From Lonepinella koalarum (GTDB lineage Bacteria > Pseudomonadota > Gammaproteobacteria > Enterobacterales > Pasteurellaceae), in the NCBI RefSeq assembly GCF_004565475.1, contig NZ_SRHX01000002.1, positions 342,458-406,457 on the forward strand: a stretch of DNA of 64,000 bases, read 5' to 3'. Under the pieces are notes generated by a model that had not been told where the DNA came from, did not search any database, and saw nothing but the letters and a program-made list of their open reading frames with translations. Below, one piece after another: positions 32,636 through 42,300 of this stretch; the first letter of the stretch is position 1, and each line of letters opens with the position of its first letter. The position numbers and the translations under genes were made by a program.

Positions 32636-32687
32636 AGTATTTTTACACCGCACTTTATATGGTTGAACATCAATTCTGGTGTAAAAA
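32636..32687 (+). repeat. inverted repeat with uptake signal after tolQ
   Basis: TTTTTACACC (about 32640-32649) and GGTGTAAAAA (about 32678-32687) are perfect complements enclosing about 28 bases and containing an uptake signal core (32647-32655). It lies next to the four-hairpin cassette and may belong to the same insertion. Confidence 0.6.
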
Positions 32688-32758
32688 TTACCGCAGCAAT
32701 TTTCAACGTTGCTTGCCGCAACGGGGGCAAAAAGCCCACAACAATCCGTAAGGATTGT
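32684..32758 (+). repeat. four-hairpin cassette, copy A (between tolQ and tolR)
   Basis: Four stems in a row: AAAATT/AATTTT (32684-32689, 32698-32703), CGTTGC/GCAACG (32707-32712, 32718-32723), GGGC/GCCC (32725-32728, 32734-32737) and ACAATCC/GGATTGT (32741-32747, 32752-32758). Copy B at 52933-53004 has the same order and spacing with paired substitutions (second stem ACGCCAC/GTGGCGT). No gene lies here. Origin and function unknown; see findings. Confidence 0.75.
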
Positions 32759-32789
32759 AAGTGATTTTAGTGATATTTTAGAGGTATAT

Positions 32790-33215
32790 ATGGCTTACCG
32801 CCGTCGTAGAGAGAAAAGTATTAAATCTGAAATTAACATTGTACCATTTTTGGATGTATTATTAGTTTTGGTATTAATTTTTATGGCAACTGCACCGATT
32901 ATTAGCCAAAGTGTGCAAGTAGATTTACCTGATGCCGTAGAAAGTCAATCGGTATCTAATGAAGATAAGGTTCCAGTGATTTTAGAAGTGGCAGGTATTG
33001 GACAATATGCAATTTCTATTGCTGGTGAACGTTCCGAAGGTCTGACCGAAGAAATGGTCACGCAAATGACTAAACAGGAATTTGAAAAAGATCCAAATAC
33101 GATGTTTTTAGTCGGTGGAGCAAGTGATGTACCTTATGAAGAAGTAATTAAGGCGTTGAATTTACTTCATTTAGCTGGAATTAAATCCGTTGGTTTAATG
33201 ACCGATCCCATTTAA
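32790..33215 (+). CDS. tolR: Tol-Pal system subunit TolR
   Basis: ATG 32790 (141 residues) preceded by AGAGGT. One N-terminal helix (about 18-38) with INIVPFLDVLLVLVLIF carrying the conserved Asp of the proton path, and a periplasmic ExbD/TolR domain (about 50-141). Upstream in-frame codons to 32709 run through the hairpin cassette and are not coding. Confidence 0.96.
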   Translation: MAYRRRREKSIKSEINIVPFLDVLLVLVLIFMATAPIISQSVQVDLPDAVESQSVSNEDKVPVILEVAGIGQYAISIAGERSEGLTEEMVTQMTKQEFEKDPNTMFLVGGASDVPYEEVIKALNLLHLAGIKSVGLMTDPI

Positions 33216-33230
33216 GCAGTAGGATAGATT

Positions 33231-34424
33231 GTGAGAAATAATCGACAAAAGAAACAAACAAGTGCATTACTGATTTCGGTAGTTTTACATGGCATTCTGT
33301 TCGGTTTGTTAATTTTGAGTTCACTGGTGTATCATCCTCTTGAAGTGATGGGGGGAGGCGAAGGTGACGGCGATATGATGGGTGCTGTAATGGTGGATAC
33401 CGGTTCGGCAGCTCAAGAATGGGGACGGATTCAACAACAGAAAAAAGGTCAGGCAGAAAAGACGAAGAAGGAGCCCGAAGAGGTTATTGAAAAAACAGAG
33501 CCAAAGCCGACGGTTGATGAGCAAAAACTTGAGCAAGAAAGACTGGAACAACAGAAAGAACAACAACGTCAAAAACAACTTGAACAGCAAAAGGCGAAAC
33601 AAGAAGCTGAAGCTAAAGCTAAACAAGAAGCTTTAGAGAAAGCCAAACAAGAGGCTGAAGCGAAAGCTAAACAAGAAGCTGAGGCGGCAAAATTAAAAGC
33701 AGAGGCAGAAGCTAAACGCTTAGCCGCGGCGGCTAAACAAGCGGAACAAGAAGCAAAAGCTAAAGCTGAGCAGGAAAGAATAGCGAAAGAGAAAGCTTTA
33801 CAAGCTGAGAAAGCCAAAGTAGAGAAAGAAGCGAAAGAAAAAGCAGAAAAAGATGCCAAAGCTAAAGCCGAGAGAGACGCGAAAGAAAAAGCGGAACAAG
33901 AAGCAAAAGCTAAAGCCGAGAGAGAAGCGAAAGAAAAAGCGGAAAAAGATGCCAAAGCTAAAGCCGAGAGAGAAGCGAAGGAAAAAGCCGAAAAAGACGC
34001 TAAAGCCAAGGCAGATGCCAAAGCTAAACAAGCTGCTTTAGATGACTTTTTAAATGGTGGTGATGTTGGTGGTGGTAGCGCATCAAAAGGTGGTAATGCC
34101 AACAAAGGAGGTAGTCAGGGTTCTGGTGCCGCCATGGGGGCTGGAGATGGTGGTAAAGTAGGTGATCAATATGCTGGCGTGATTAAAAAAGAAATTAAAC
34201 GCCGTTTTATTAAAGATCCAAGTTTTGCTGGAAAAGTATGTAGTATTAGAATTCAATTAGCTCGAGATGGTGCAATTTTAGGTTATCAACGCGTTTCAGG
34301 ACCTGATGATATTTGTGCCGCAGCGTTGAGTGCAGTCGCTAGAACGAAAAAAGTACCAGCTGCACCGAGTGATGAAATTTATAATAAATATAAAAACCCG
34401 ATTATTGACTTTGATCTAAAATAG
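33231..34424 (+). CDS. tolA: cell envelope protein TolA
   Basis: Inner-membrane-anchored bridge between TolQR and Pal/TolB. 397 residues from GTG 33231: an N-terminal helix (about 12-31), a very long Ala/Lys/Glu coiled coil (about 70-270), a glycine/serine hinge and the folded C-terminal domain (about 310-397) with Cys pair CSIRIQ and DDICAAA. The coiled coil includes three near-identical 48-bp units (33852-33995). Same operon order as in E. coli. Confidence 0.93.
   Translation: MRNNRQKKQTSALLISVVLHGILFGLLILSSLVYHPLEVMGGGEGDGDMMGAVMVDTGSAAQEWGRIQQQKKGQAEKTKKEPEEVIEKTEPKPTVDEQKLEQERLEQQKEQQRQKQLEQQKAKQEAEAKAKQEALEKAKQEAEAKAKQEAEAAKLKAEAEAKRLAAAAKQAEQEAKAKAEQERIAKEKALQAEKAKVEKEAKEKAEKDAKAKAERDAKEKAEQEAKAKAEREAKEKAEKDAKAKAEREAKEKAEKDAKAKADAKAKQAALDDFLNGGDVGGGSASKGGNANKGGSQGSGAAMGAGDGGKVGDQYAGVIKKEIKRRFIKDPSFAGKVCSIRIQLARDGAILGYQRVSGPDDICAAALSAVARTKKVPAAPSDEIYNKYKNPIIDFDLK
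33852..33995 (+). repeat. three tandem 48-bp repeats in tolA
   Basis: Units at 33852-33899, 33900-33947 and 33948-33995 encode (D/E)AKAKAER(D/E)AKEKAE(Q/K), 16 residues each, with a partial fourth after. The number of units keeps the reading frame, so the locus may vary in length between strains. Confidence 0.9.
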
Positions 34425-34492
34425 TTAATTTTGATTTGGAATAATCGTTTTTAGGAAAGTAATCTCAATAAACATTAACCATAGGTGGTATG

Positions 34493-35785
34493 ATGAAATT
34501 AATAGCTCGTATTTTGGGTGTCATTGCCGTATTATTTTTTACAATAAGCACGGTTCAAGCGGATGACGAAGTTCGCATCGTGATTGATGAAGGTGTAGAG
34601 GGGGCAAGACCGATTGCAGTTGTGCCGTTTAAAACCAACGGTTTAGTTCCAGAAGATATTGCAAAAATTATCTCTGATGATTTACGCAATAGTGGTAAAT
34701 TTAACCCTATTGCTGTCAACCAAATGCCACAACAACCGGGTTCAGCTTCTGAAGTCACTCCTGATGCATGGGCTTCATTAGGCGTTGATGCGATTGTGGT
34801 TGGACAAGTGACAGACACTGGTGGTGGTTATAATATCGCTTATCAGTTAGTGGATACTATCGGTGCGTCGGGGGCTGCTGGAGCAGTATTAGCACAAAAT
34901 TCATTCACCGTAGCAGCAAAATTTATCCGTTTTGGCGCGCACACTGTTAGTGACGAAGTATTTGAAAAGATTACCGCCATTAAAGGTGCATTTAGGACGC
35001 GTATTGCGTATGTGGTGCAAAAAAATGGTGGCTCACAACCTTATGAAGTTCGTGTAGCAGATTATGATGGTTACAATCAATTTGTGGTAAATCGTAGTTC
35101 TCAACCGATAATGTCACCAGCTTGGTCGCCAGATGGTAAGCGTTTAGCTTATGTTTCTTTTGAAAATAAAAAATCACAGCTTGTGGTTCAGGATTTAGGT
35201 TCCGGTGCCAGAAAAGTGGTGGCTTCATTCCCCGGACACAATGGAGCCCCAGCGTTTTCACCGGATGGTAGTCGTTTAGCCTTTGCATCGAATCAAGATG
35301 GTCAGCTAAACATTTATGTGATGGGTTCGAATGGTGGGCAAGCTACTAAATTGACGAGCGGCGCGGGTAATAATACAGAGCCTAGCTGGACTCCAGATGG
35401 ACGTATTTTGTTTACCTCCGATAGAGGCGGTTCGCCTCAAGTTTACTCAATGAGTGCTTCCGGTGGAGGTGCATCATTAGTAGGTTCAGGTGGCAAAAGT
35501 TATAGCGGACAGGTGAGTTCTGACGGTAAAACGATGGTAATGATTTCAGGCGATCATGTGATTAAACAAGACCTTATAACAGGGAAAATTGACACTTTAA
35601 GTTCAACTTTTCTTGATGAAAGTCCGAGTATTTCACCAAATGGAATTATGATTATTTATAGTTCTACCCAAGGCTTAGGAAAGGTGCTACAATTAGTATC
35701 TGCAGACGGACGCTTTAAAGCACGCTTGCCAGGAAGTGACGGACAAGTGAAATTTCCTGCTTGGTCACCATATTTAACAAAGTAA
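34493..35785 (+). CDS. tolB: Tol-Pal system periplasmic protein TolB
   Basis: Periplasmic beta-propeller protein that binds Pal and TolA. ATG 34493 (430 residues) is preferred to the adjacent ATG 34490 because AGGTGG (34483-34488) is then four bases away rather than one. Signal peptide ends near TVQADDE (about 24); N-terminal domain (about 25-155), then a six-bladed WD40-like propeller with repeats such as [15 protein letters not shown] and [15 protein letters not shown]. Confidence 0.96.
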   Translation: MKLIARILGVIAVLFFTISTVQADDEVRIVIDEGVEGARPIAVVPFKTNGLVPEDIAKIISDDLRNSGKFNPIAVNQMPQQPGSASEVTPDAWASLGVDAIVVGQVTDTGGGYNIAYQLVDTIGASGAAGAVLAQNSFTVAAKFIRFGAHTVSDEVFEKITAIKGAFRTRIAYVVQKNGGSQPYEVRVADYDGYNQFVVNRSSQPIMSPAWSPDGKRLAYVSFENKKSQLVVQDLGSGARKVVASFPGHNGAPAFSPDGSRLAFASNQDGQLNIYVMGSNGGQATKLTSGAGNNTEPSWTPDGRILFTSDRGGSPQVYSMSASGGGASLVGSGGKSYSGQVSSDGKTMVMISGDHVIKQDLITGKIDTLSSTFLDESPSISPNGIMIIYSSTQGLGKVLQLVSADGRFKARLPGSDGQVKFPAWSPYLTK

Positions 35786-35809
35786 AAAACTCTAAGGAGA
35801 AAATATTAA

Positions 35810-36271
35810 ATGAAATTAGCAAAATTATTGTTAGTTGCCCCAGTATTAGCATTAGCTGCTTGTAGTTCATCAAACAACGATGCTAGCGGTACGGACGGTA
35901 CAAACGCAAATGCTCAAACATTTGGCGGTTTATCTGTTCAAGATTTACAAACTCGTTACAACACAGTTTACTTCGCATTTGACAGCTATGCAATTGAAGG
36001 TGAATACTCACAATTGTTAGACGCTCACGCACAATACTTAAACGCTACTCCAGCAGCGAAAGTATTAGTAGCAGGTCATGCTGACGAACGTGGTACTCCA
36101 GAGTACAACATTGCATTAGGTCAACGTCGTGCAGACGCAGTAAAATCTTTCTTAGCAGCGAAAGGTGCTAACAATGTTTCAACTGTTTCTTACGGTGAAG
36201 AAAAACCGGCTGTAGCTGGTCACGATGAGTCTGCATACAGCAAAAACCGTCGTGCAGTATTAGAATACTAA
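35810..36271 (+). CDS. pal: peptidoglycan-associated lipoprotein Pal (P6)
   Basis: 153-residue outer membrane lipoprotein; lipobox LALAAC puts the lipidated cysteine at residue 18. The OmpA-like domain (about 45-153) has [14 protein letters not shown] and [23 protein letters not shown], binding meso-diaminopimelate in peptidoglycan. Known in Haemophilus as P6. Codon choice is strongly biased to abundant tRNAs (GCA, GTA, CGT), as fits high expression. Confidence 0.97.
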   Translation: MKLAKLLLVAPVLALAACSSSNNDASGTDGTNANAQTFGGLSVQDLQTRYNTVYFAFDSYAIEGEYSQLLDAHAQYLNATPAAKVLVAGHADERGTPEYNIALGQRRADAVKSFLAAKGANNVSTVSYGEEKPAVAGHDESAYSKNRRAVLEY

Positions 36272-36296
36272 TTTTAAGTATTTATTGTTTTAATAG

Positions 36297-36331
36297 AACA
36301 GGTTTCAATTTATGGAACCTGTTTTGTTTTT
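36297..36331 (+). terminator. rho-independent terminator of tol-pal
   Basis: AACAGGTTTC (36297-36306) pairs with GGAACCTGTT over ten positions with one G-T pair, followed by TTGTTTTT. It lies 25 bases after the pal stop. Confidence 0.9.
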
Positions 36332-36410
36332 GACCCTATAAATGTACGAGAAAAAATTATCCTGAATTGATGAGTATTCGTGCAAACAATTCAAAAAATA
36401 AAAATAACTA

Positions 36411-36438
36411 TTGATTATTAAATTTAAATCCGTAATAT
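36411..36438 (+). promoter_or_regulatory. candidate promoter of the tRNA-Lys cluster
   Basis: TTGATT (36411-36416) and TAATAT (36433-36438) are 16 bases apart, 39 bases before the first tRNA. Rest of the 36332-36477 gap holds nothing else I recognise. Confidence 0.5.
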
Positions 36439-36477
36439 ATGCACTCGTTGCTTGACGTAGTTCGTTATAGCGTAAGT

Positions 36478-36553
36478 GGGTCGTTAGCTCAGGCGGTAGA
36501 GCAGCGGACTTTTAATCCGTTTGTCGAAGGTTCGAATCCTTCACGACCCACCA
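36478..36553 (+). tRNA. tRNA-Lys (TTT), copy 1
   Basis: 76-base cloverleaf: acceptor GGGTCGT/ACGACCC, anticodon loop CTTTTAA, T-loop GTTCGAATCC, encoded CCA. Differs from copies 2 and 3 in one acceptor pair (T-A in place of C-G). Confidence 0.97.
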
Positions 36554-36606
36554 TTTAATTAGATTTTCTTATTTGCTTTAAAGCTAAAAATAAAGCAATA
36601 CAAAAT

Positions 36607-36682
36607 GGGCCGTTAGCTCAGGCGGTAGAGCAGCGGACTTTTAATCCGTTTGTCGAAGGTTCGAATCCTTCACGGCCCACCA
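36607..36682 (+). tRNA. tRNA-Lys (TTT), copy 2
   Basis: Same 76-base tRNA with acceptor GGGCCGT/ACGGCCC and anticodon loop CTTTTAA, CCA encoded. The 53-base spacers on either side of it are nearly identical to each other, so copies arose by tandem duplication. Confidence 0.97.
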
Positions 36683-36735
36683 CTTAATTAGATTTTCTTA
36701 TTTGCTTTAAAGTTAAAAATAAAACCATGCAAAAT

Positions 36736-36811
36736 GGGCCGTTAGCTCAGGCGGTAGAGCAGCGGACTTTTAATCCGTTTGTCGAAGGTTCGAATCCTTC
36801 ACGGCCCACCA
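36736..36811 (+). tRNA. tRNA-Lys (TTT), copy 3
   Basis: Identical in sequence to copy 2 as far as I can see; CCA encoded. The spacer after it differs, ending the duplicated unit. Confidence 0.97.
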
Positions 36812-36857
36812 CTTAATTCAATGATACTGATATAGTAAAACGAATACCACCCAAATT

Positions 36858-36933
36858 GGGTCGTTAGCTCAGTTGGTAGAGCAGCGGACTCTTAATCCGT
36901 TAGTCAAAGGTTCGAGCCCTTTACGACCCACCA
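36858..36933 (+). tRNA. tRNA-Lys (CTT)
   Basis: 76 bases, acceptor GGGTCGT/ACGACCC, anticodon loop CTCTTAA, so anticodon CTT for AAG codons. The D-loop (AGTTGG) and T-arm differ from the three TTT copies. E. coli has only the TTT species. CCA encoded. Confidence 0.93.
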
Positions 36934-37108
36934 CTATTCTTATAATTCTTAACCTATATACATTATTTTATGCTGTGAGTAGATCTCTTTAGCTTAATTC
37001 TGTGATTTTTGTTCCAAAACGCCATTAATTTTATTGTTTTCTAGCTACTTTGTTTTTAAAGTGCAGTGAAAAATTTACAGAAATTGTGAGTAACCAGAAG
37101 AAGACATT

Positions 37109-37633
37109 ATGAAAAATGGGTTTACTTTGGTTGAAATGATGATAGCTTTATTGATTATCAGTATGATTACCTTAATTAGCATGCCAGCATGGCAAAGTGA
37201 TAGCCAACAAATTCTAATTAAAGAACAGCATCGTTTGTTTCTATTTTTACGTCAAATCCAAGCCAGAGTGGAAAATTCCACGGAAATTTGGTATCTGGTG
37301 ATTAATCGTGATATTAGCCAACAACGTTGGTGTATTGCTGCACAGCGTAAATCAGAAACTACTTGTGATTGTTTTCATCCGCATTTTTGCCCTGATCATC
37401 TTTTGGCTCAATTTTATTATCCCTTGAGCCCACAAAAAAACATGATCTTTGCCAAAGCGTATTATCCACAAAAATTAATCAGTTTTAATGGTACACGCAA
37501 TTCGTCAGATTCAGGTTGCTTTATGTTACAGGCTGAGCAATCTCGAACTTTGTTTGCTTTTTCTAATTTAGGGCGGATTCGCCTAAAAAGCGATCAAGCA
37601 GAGAATGCCTGTAATGCTGGAGTGGAAGAATGA
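37109..37633 (+). CDS. comN: competence pseudopilin ComN
   Basis: 174-residue prepilin-like protein. It starts MKNGFTLVEMMIALLIISM: a type IV prepilin peptidase site G-F after residue 4, Glu at mature position 5 and a long hydrophobic helix. The rest has several Cys (TTCDCFHPHFC). Order and sizes match H. influenzae HI0938-HI0941, competence-induced minor pseudopilin genes ahead of recC. I looked for the CRP-S box expected upstream and saw none with both half-sites. Confidence 0.85.
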   Translation: MKNGFTLVEMMIALLIISMITLISMPAWQSDSQQILIKEQHRLFLFLRQIQARVENSTEIWYLVINRDISQQRWCIAAQRKSETTCDCFHPHFCPDHLLAQFYYPLSPQKNMIFAKAYYPQKLISFNGTRNSSDSGCFMLQAEQSRTLFAFSNLGRIRLKSDQAENACNAGVEE

Positions 37634-38361
37634 CAAGATTTTATAACGGGCAAAGTTTGTTAGGCTTAATGTTGAGTTTAACTTTATCTTCATTTCTATT
37701 ATTAGTGATTATTCAATTTTATAGCTACGCCCAACAGCAAAATCGACGTCAGCTATTACAACTTCAATTACAAACCGAATTACAACGAGCTTTGCAAACC
37801 ATGGCGAAAGATCTTCGTCGTGCCGGTTTTCGAGCATTATCCATAAAGGTTACGCAGGAAAATTTTTCCCTATTTGAGCTTGATGAAGATGGCATAAGTT
37901 TAGCTATTTATCCGATGTCTAATGAAAGTGCGGTGAAAAATAACTGTGTTTTATTCTTTTATGATTTAGATGGCAATGGTTGTTTAGGATCGACCGCTAA
38001 GCAATGTGCTAAAGATGAACAAAACGCCACATCAGAAGTAGGACGCGAACTTTTTGGTTATCGTCAAAATGGTTTGCTTTTAGAAAGTCGCACCTATGGC
38101 AATAAAGCGAATACCAAATGTAAAAAAGCAGAATGCCAAGGTTATTTACAGCAGAATGCTTGTCAGGATTTAGGTTGGACGAAAATGCTAGATGAAGATA
38201 ATTATGAAATTACTGACTTACAATTGAACTGGTTAGATAATAGCAAGCAATATAAAGGATTAATGCTTTATTTAGCGGGTCGTTTAAAACAATCTCCGGA
38301 CATTCAATATGAAAGTTCAGTGGTTATTCCATTACTTAATCAACCAATTTCAAGTGAATAG
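37630..38361 (+). CDS. comO: competence pseudopilin-like protein ComO
   Basis: 243 residues, starting four bases inside the comN stop (ATGA). An N-terminal hydrophobic helix (about 8-30, LLGLMLSLTLSSFLLLVIIQF) follows a short basic leader with a possible prepilin cut near GQS; the rest resembles PilW-type minor pilins with several Cys. Likely part of the DNA-uptake pseudopilus; identification rests on size and position. Confidence 0.75.
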   Translation: MTRFYNGQSLLGLMLSLTLSSFLLLVIIQFYSYAQQQNRRQLLQLQLQTELQRALQTMAKDLRRAGFRALSIKVTQENFSLFELDEDGISLAIYPMSNESAVKNNCVLFFYDLDGNGCLGSTAKQCAKDEQNATSEVGRELFGYRQNGLLLESRTYGNKANTKCKKAECQGYLQQNACQDLGWTKMLDEDNYEITDLQLNWLDNSKQYKGLMLYLAGRLKQSPDIQYESSVVIPLLNQPISSE

Positions 38362-39048
38362 ATGAAAAAATTACCTAAAATACACCGCGCTTTTGTTACC
38401 ATTAGCTTATTGATTTTACTTACTAGTGTATTGTTAATCATCTTATTATTTAATGATGATAGCCTACGCTTACATTCTAGTATCGCTAATCAACGGCAAC
38501 AGTATGTGCGACAACATATTGATTTACAGAAACAATTTCAGCAACAGCAATTTGACCTTTGTCAAAATCTAGATCTGAGCTTAGTTGGGAATTTTACAAC
38601 AGCATCTATGACATCATCTGACAGTGAAGAACATCAACATTTTATCTGGTGTCAACGGCAAGCCTTATTTAAAAAATCGCCTACTAAAAATTTAAATGAA
38701 GAACAATTTGATAATTTTATTGATAAAGATGCTTTTGTATTATTTCAGGCCAGGGCAATTCAAAATGTTAATTATTTTCCTAGTGATAACGGCAATAACT
38801 TATTTTGGTTTGATCAAGCTCAAACAGAATGGAATATTAATGGCAATTTAAGTGGAATAGTGATAGCAACGGGGGATTTACACATTGCTGGTAAAGGTAA
38901 AATAACAGGTTCTGTGATCACACAAGGGGCATTTTCAAAAGATGATACGGTGACACTGAGCTATAAAAAAGTAGTAGTCACTGAATTAGTACAATCTTAT
39001 AGTCGATGGCAAAAGGGAGAGAAAACTTGGCATGATTTTATTCCATAG
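38362..39048 (+). CDS. comP: competence protein ComP (membrane-anchored)
   Basis: 228 residues, starting directly after the comO stop. One helix near the N terminus (about 12-30) and a periplasmic part ending in an SVITQGAF-type beta segment seen in PilX-like proteins. No clean prepilin cleavage site is visible. Name follows H. influenzae HI0940 by position. Confidence 0.7.
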   Translation: MKKLPKIHRAFVTISLLILLTSVLLIILLFNDDSLRLHSSIANQRQQYVRQHIDLQKQFQQQQFDLCQNLDLSLVGNFTTASMTSSDSEEHQHFIWCQRQALFKKSPTKNLNEEQFDNFIDKDAFVLFQARAIQNVNYFPSDNGNNLFWFDQAQTEWNINGNLSGIVIATGDLHIAGKGKITGSVITQGAFSKDDTVTLSYKKVVVTELVQSYSRWQKGEKTWHDFIP

Positions 39049-39328
39049 GTTTAAACAAGGTATGAGCCTTATCACCTTGTTGGTGGCACTTAGTCTATTC
39101 AGTGGTATTTTTCTCGCCATTAATCAATGGGTGAATGTGCAACGCCAAACGGCGAATGAAATTTATCAACGTTATCAAGCTATTCAAATTGCGGAAAATC
39201 AGCAGCAACGACAATTTTTAGGGCTATCTTGCGAAACTGAAGTTAAACAAAACCAACTGACGTTTTCTGTGAGTTGTTTGGGAGAGCGTGTGAAAGTGCG
39301 CTATATTTTAGGGGAAATTGGTTTATAA
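39032..39328 (+). CDS. comQ: competence pseudopilin ComQ
   Basis: 98 residues, overlapping comP by 17 bases. MILFHRFKQGMSLITLLVALSLFSG has a basic leader, a G-M prepilin-type cut after residue 10 and a hydrophobic helix, like PilV-type minor pilins; two Cys (LSCETE, SCLGE) may pair. Fourth of the comNOPQ set, with recC next. Confidence 0.75.
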   Translation: MILFHRFKQGMSLITLLVALSLFSGIFLAINQWVNVQRQTANEIYQRYQAIQIAENQQQRQFLGLSCETEVKQNQLTFSVSCLGERVKVRYILGEIGL

Positions 39329-39362
39329 TGATAAGAAATAAAATCGGGCAAGTGGGACCATT

Positions 39363-42300
39363 ATGTTCATCATTTATCATTCCAATAACCTTGAACTGCA
39401 AAAAGATATTTTATGTGAATTAATTAAACTTGATCCGCTAGATGATCCTTTTAGCTCAGAAACTATTTTAGTACAAAGTCCCGGCATGGCACAATGGTTG
39501 CAATTACAACTGGCGGCTAAACAAGGTATTGCGGCAAATTTTCATTTTCCTATGCCAGCGAGCTTTATTTGGCAACAATATGTGGATAATCTGCCAAATG
39601 TGGCGGAACAAAGCCAATTCAGTAAAGATGCGATGACGTGGCGATTAATGGCGTTGATCAAACGAACGGATTTGCAACCGATTCTCAATTATTTGCATTA
39701 TTCTCCACAATCAGAACAACAGAAACTGTATCAATTAGCGCGTAAAATTGCAGATTTGTTTGATCAATATTTAGTCTATCGTCCGCATTGGATTTCTGCT
39801 TGGGAACAACATCAACCACAGATTATTATTAATGAAATTGTAGGGCAGCAAAAACACACAGATGATGATTTTAAACAACGAATTGAGCAAGATGTGGCAT
39901 GGCAAGGGATCCTTTGGCGTGCCTTAATTGCGGATTTATCGCACGACGATAAACCGCTCCAACACCGAGCTAACTTGCATCAGGAATATTTGCAACTCAG
40001 TCACTATAAAAATTTACCCAAACGGCTATTTATTTTTGGTATTTCTGCGTTGCCAAAAACCTATTTAGAAACCTTTGTCGCCATGGCAAAACATTGTGAT
40101 ATTCATTTATTTTTTAATAATCCAAGTCAATATTATTGGGGGGATTTGGTCGATCCAAGTTTTGCTCGCAAGCGTGAATTGAAAATACTCACCGAACGTA
40201 AAACCGGTGAACAAAAATCCTTTTTTAAGCCTACACAACTTGATGAATATTTAGCTAATAAACAAGAATTAACCTCGGAGCAAGAATATCTTTCGGTCGG
40301 AAATCCACTACTTGCCACTTGGGGAAAGTTAGGGCGAGATTTTTTCTATTTATTAAGTCAGCTAGATTGCTTAGAAATTCAACAAAATATCGACATTACA
40401 GGGCAAAGTTTACTAAACCAAGTTCAGCACAAGATTTTGCATTTAGCACCTAGTGAAGTAGGCTCATTGCATTTTGCGGCAGAAGATCAGTCTATCTCTT
40501 TTCATGCTTGTCATAGCCCGATGCGTGAAGTGGAAGTATTACATGATTATTTATTACAATGTTTTATAAATGATGAAACCTTAACACCAAAAGATATTGT
40601 GGTGATGGTGGCAGATATTGACCGTTATGCGCCTTATATTCAAGCGGTATTTGGACAGTATCAGCGCAAAATAAAAGATCTGCAAGGTAATTGGGATTAT
40701 GATAAACGTTACATTCCCTTTTCTATTTCCGATCAAACCCTATCGGAAAGTGATGTATTACTAGCCACTTTTTTAAATTTATTGCATTTAAAAGATAGTC
40801 AATTTAGTGCAGAAGATGTTTTAGCCTTGCTAGATATTCCAGCTATTCGCCATCGTTTTGCAATTACACAAGATGAACTCGAACAGTTACGACACTGGGT
40901 AAAAGACAGTGGAATTCGTTTTGGATTAGATAAACAACATCCGCAAGGGCAAAATTTTAATGCTTGGCAAGCTGGCTTGGAACGGATGCTACTAGGTTTT
41001 GCTATGCGTGAAGAAAATGGTATTTGGCAACAAGAACAATTGGGTTTTGATCATAGCTATGGCTTAAAAAGCCGTTTAGTAGGGGCATTAGCTAGCTTTA
41101 TAGAGCAACTTAGTCTATGGCAACATACCTTGTCGCAATCCCACTCGATCACTGAATGGCAGACAAATTTGACCGCGCTATTGCAGAATTTCTTTATTTC
41201 TGAAGCTAATACGGCAGACATGTTACGCTATATTGAAAATAGCATTCAACAATTGACAGAATTATTACAAACCTTACATATTGATGAACCTTTGAGCGCA
41301 GAGGTTATGGCTGATGTATTAACAGAAAAGTTAAACGAACAAGAGAATAGCTTAAAATTTTTAGTCGGTAAGGTGAGTTTTTGCACCTTATTACCGATGC
41401 GAGCGATTCCATTTAAGGTGGTCTGTTTATTAGGCATGAATGAACCAGATTATCCACGCCAGCAAACCTCGAATAGCTTTGATTTAATGCAATATCACCG
41501 TCAAAAAGGTGATCGTTCTCGTCGCGATGATGATCGTTATTTATTTCTAGAAGCCTTATTGGCTGCACAGCAGCAGCTTTATATTAGTTACGTAGGGCAA
41601 TCCATGATTGATAATACACCACTTGAACCGTCGGTATTGGTAAATCAATTACTGGATTATTTAGATGAAAATCTGGATACTGATTGCCGACCGAAAGGTG
41701 ATGATAAACCATTGGTAAAATATCACGCGATGACGGCATTCAGCCCAAAAAACTTTAGTGAAAATCACCGCACTTTTGCCAAAGAATGGGCGAATATTGC
41801 CAATGCGCATCAACGACCAGAAGATTTTGTTAAAATACCAAACAGTGACACTAAACCAGAAAACAATATTATTCAAATTGATACTGAACAGTTAATTAAA
41901 TTTATTAAAAACCCGTTACAATTTTTCTTTGAACAACGATTAGATGTTTATTTTAGAGATAAAGATGAACAAATTATGGATACGGAGAATTTTGTGTTAG
42001 ACGGTTTAGACCTATATCAAATTCAACAACATTTACTGATGCAAGAAAAGATTGATGTGGATGCTTATTTTGCTCAACTCAAGGTCAAAGGATTGTTGCC
42101 AAGTGGAGAATTTGCTCAGCTTTATCAACATCAAGTGCGGTCTGAAATTGCACAGTTTCAAGAGATTTTACGACCATATCAAGAGCAACCTACACAAACG
42201 CAATATGTGGATTTGGTCATTGATGTGGAGGGCAAAACCATTTACTTAAGCGGTTATATTAATCGATTATTTGAGACAACAAAGGGCGTGCAACTTATTC

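Noticed and set aside
32709..32789. Upstream extension of tolR through the hairpin cassette
   Set aside because: The extra residues do not match the TolR family start, and AGAGGT precedes the ATG at 32790.
33852..33995. CRISPR-like tandem repeat in tolA
   Set aside because: The units abut with no spacers and stay in frame in a coiled-coil protein.
33569..34105. Long minus-strand frame (178 codons) within tolA
   Set aside because: It is the mirror of the Ala/Lys-rich repeats in tolA, producing Ala/Ser/Phe-rich nonsense; no sign of a real gene.
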